IMG/VR virus record: IMGVR_UViG_3300045733_000299
Coordinates: 1 to 20,570 of that record
Reading direction: 5' to 3' (one strand)
DNA length: 20,570 nucleotides
DNA from: a virus
Shown: one piece after another, positions 20,558 through 20,570 of the stretch
Numbering within the stretch: position 1 is the first letter of the stretch
How the letters are laid out: each line of letters opens with the position of its first letter
The notes under the pieces: generated by a model
What the model was told of the DNA's origin: nothing
The model's input: the letters and a program-made list of their open reading frames with translations, nothing else
Databases searched by the model: none
Translations under genes and position numbers: made by a program

Positions 20558-20570
20558 ATGACAGTAGCTG
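20558..20570 (+). CDS. Start of next gene, four codons visible
   Basis: ATG at 20558 after an A-rich leader (AATAATAATAAAA) reads MTVA before the edge. It follows the terminator and the promoter candidate. Nothing can be said about the product. Confidence 0.4.

Noticed and set aside
1-20570. TAG recoded as glutamine, as in some crAss-like phages
   Set aside because: All large structural genes are open in the standard code and several genes end naturally at TAG. The only suggestive case is the in-frame TAG between the nuclease and the following gene, better explained by insertion.

Overview
The window looks like part of a crAss-like phage genome (order Crassvirales), a podovirus of gut Bacteroidales. 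The large terminase, portal and major capsid protein on the minus strand have the look of that group. The DNA is AT-rich, genes are packed end to end, and many starts lack a Shine-Dalgarno. The standard code keeps every large ORF open, and TAG is used as an ordinary stop. I saw no tRNA, CRISPR array, insertion sequence or integrase.

Minus strand, about 16900 down to 1, is the packaging/virion block. In transcription order: an accessory group (66-aa protein, single-TM micro-ORF, GroES-like protein, 68-aa membrane protein, a 198-nt structured non-coding stretch, an HNH endonuclease, small membrane and helical proteins, a 21-aa basic peptide). An intrinsic terminator follows at 14372-14404. Next is a tightly overlapping set of short ORFs (membrane, zinc-ribbon, basic), then a Zn-ribbon protein, a winged-helix-like protein, two small proteins, a GIY-YIG homing endonuclease, a putative small terminase, TerL, portal, probable scaffold, MCP, and four virion-type proteins, the last running off the left edge. 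TAATG stop/start overlaps occur at four junctions. The GIY-YIG gene seems to have landed on the start of the small-terminase-like gene and taken its ATG.

Plus strand, 17100 to 20400, diverges from a structured GC-richer spacer (16890-17099). It carries eight short genes and one 277-aa gene, probably early functions, and ends at an elaborate terminator (20432-20503). Three plus-strand start codons lie in an identical 19-nt element (TTAATAACTACGACAATGA) and a fourth in a partial copy.

The most unusual observation is that the 11-nt apical loop of that terminator reads TTTGTCGTAGG. It contains a perfect 9-nt complement (TTGTCGTAG) of CTACGACAA, the part of the start element just before the initiating G of ATG. 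This suggests, by inference only, an antisense link between the transcript's 3' end and the initiation sites of several genes in the same unit.
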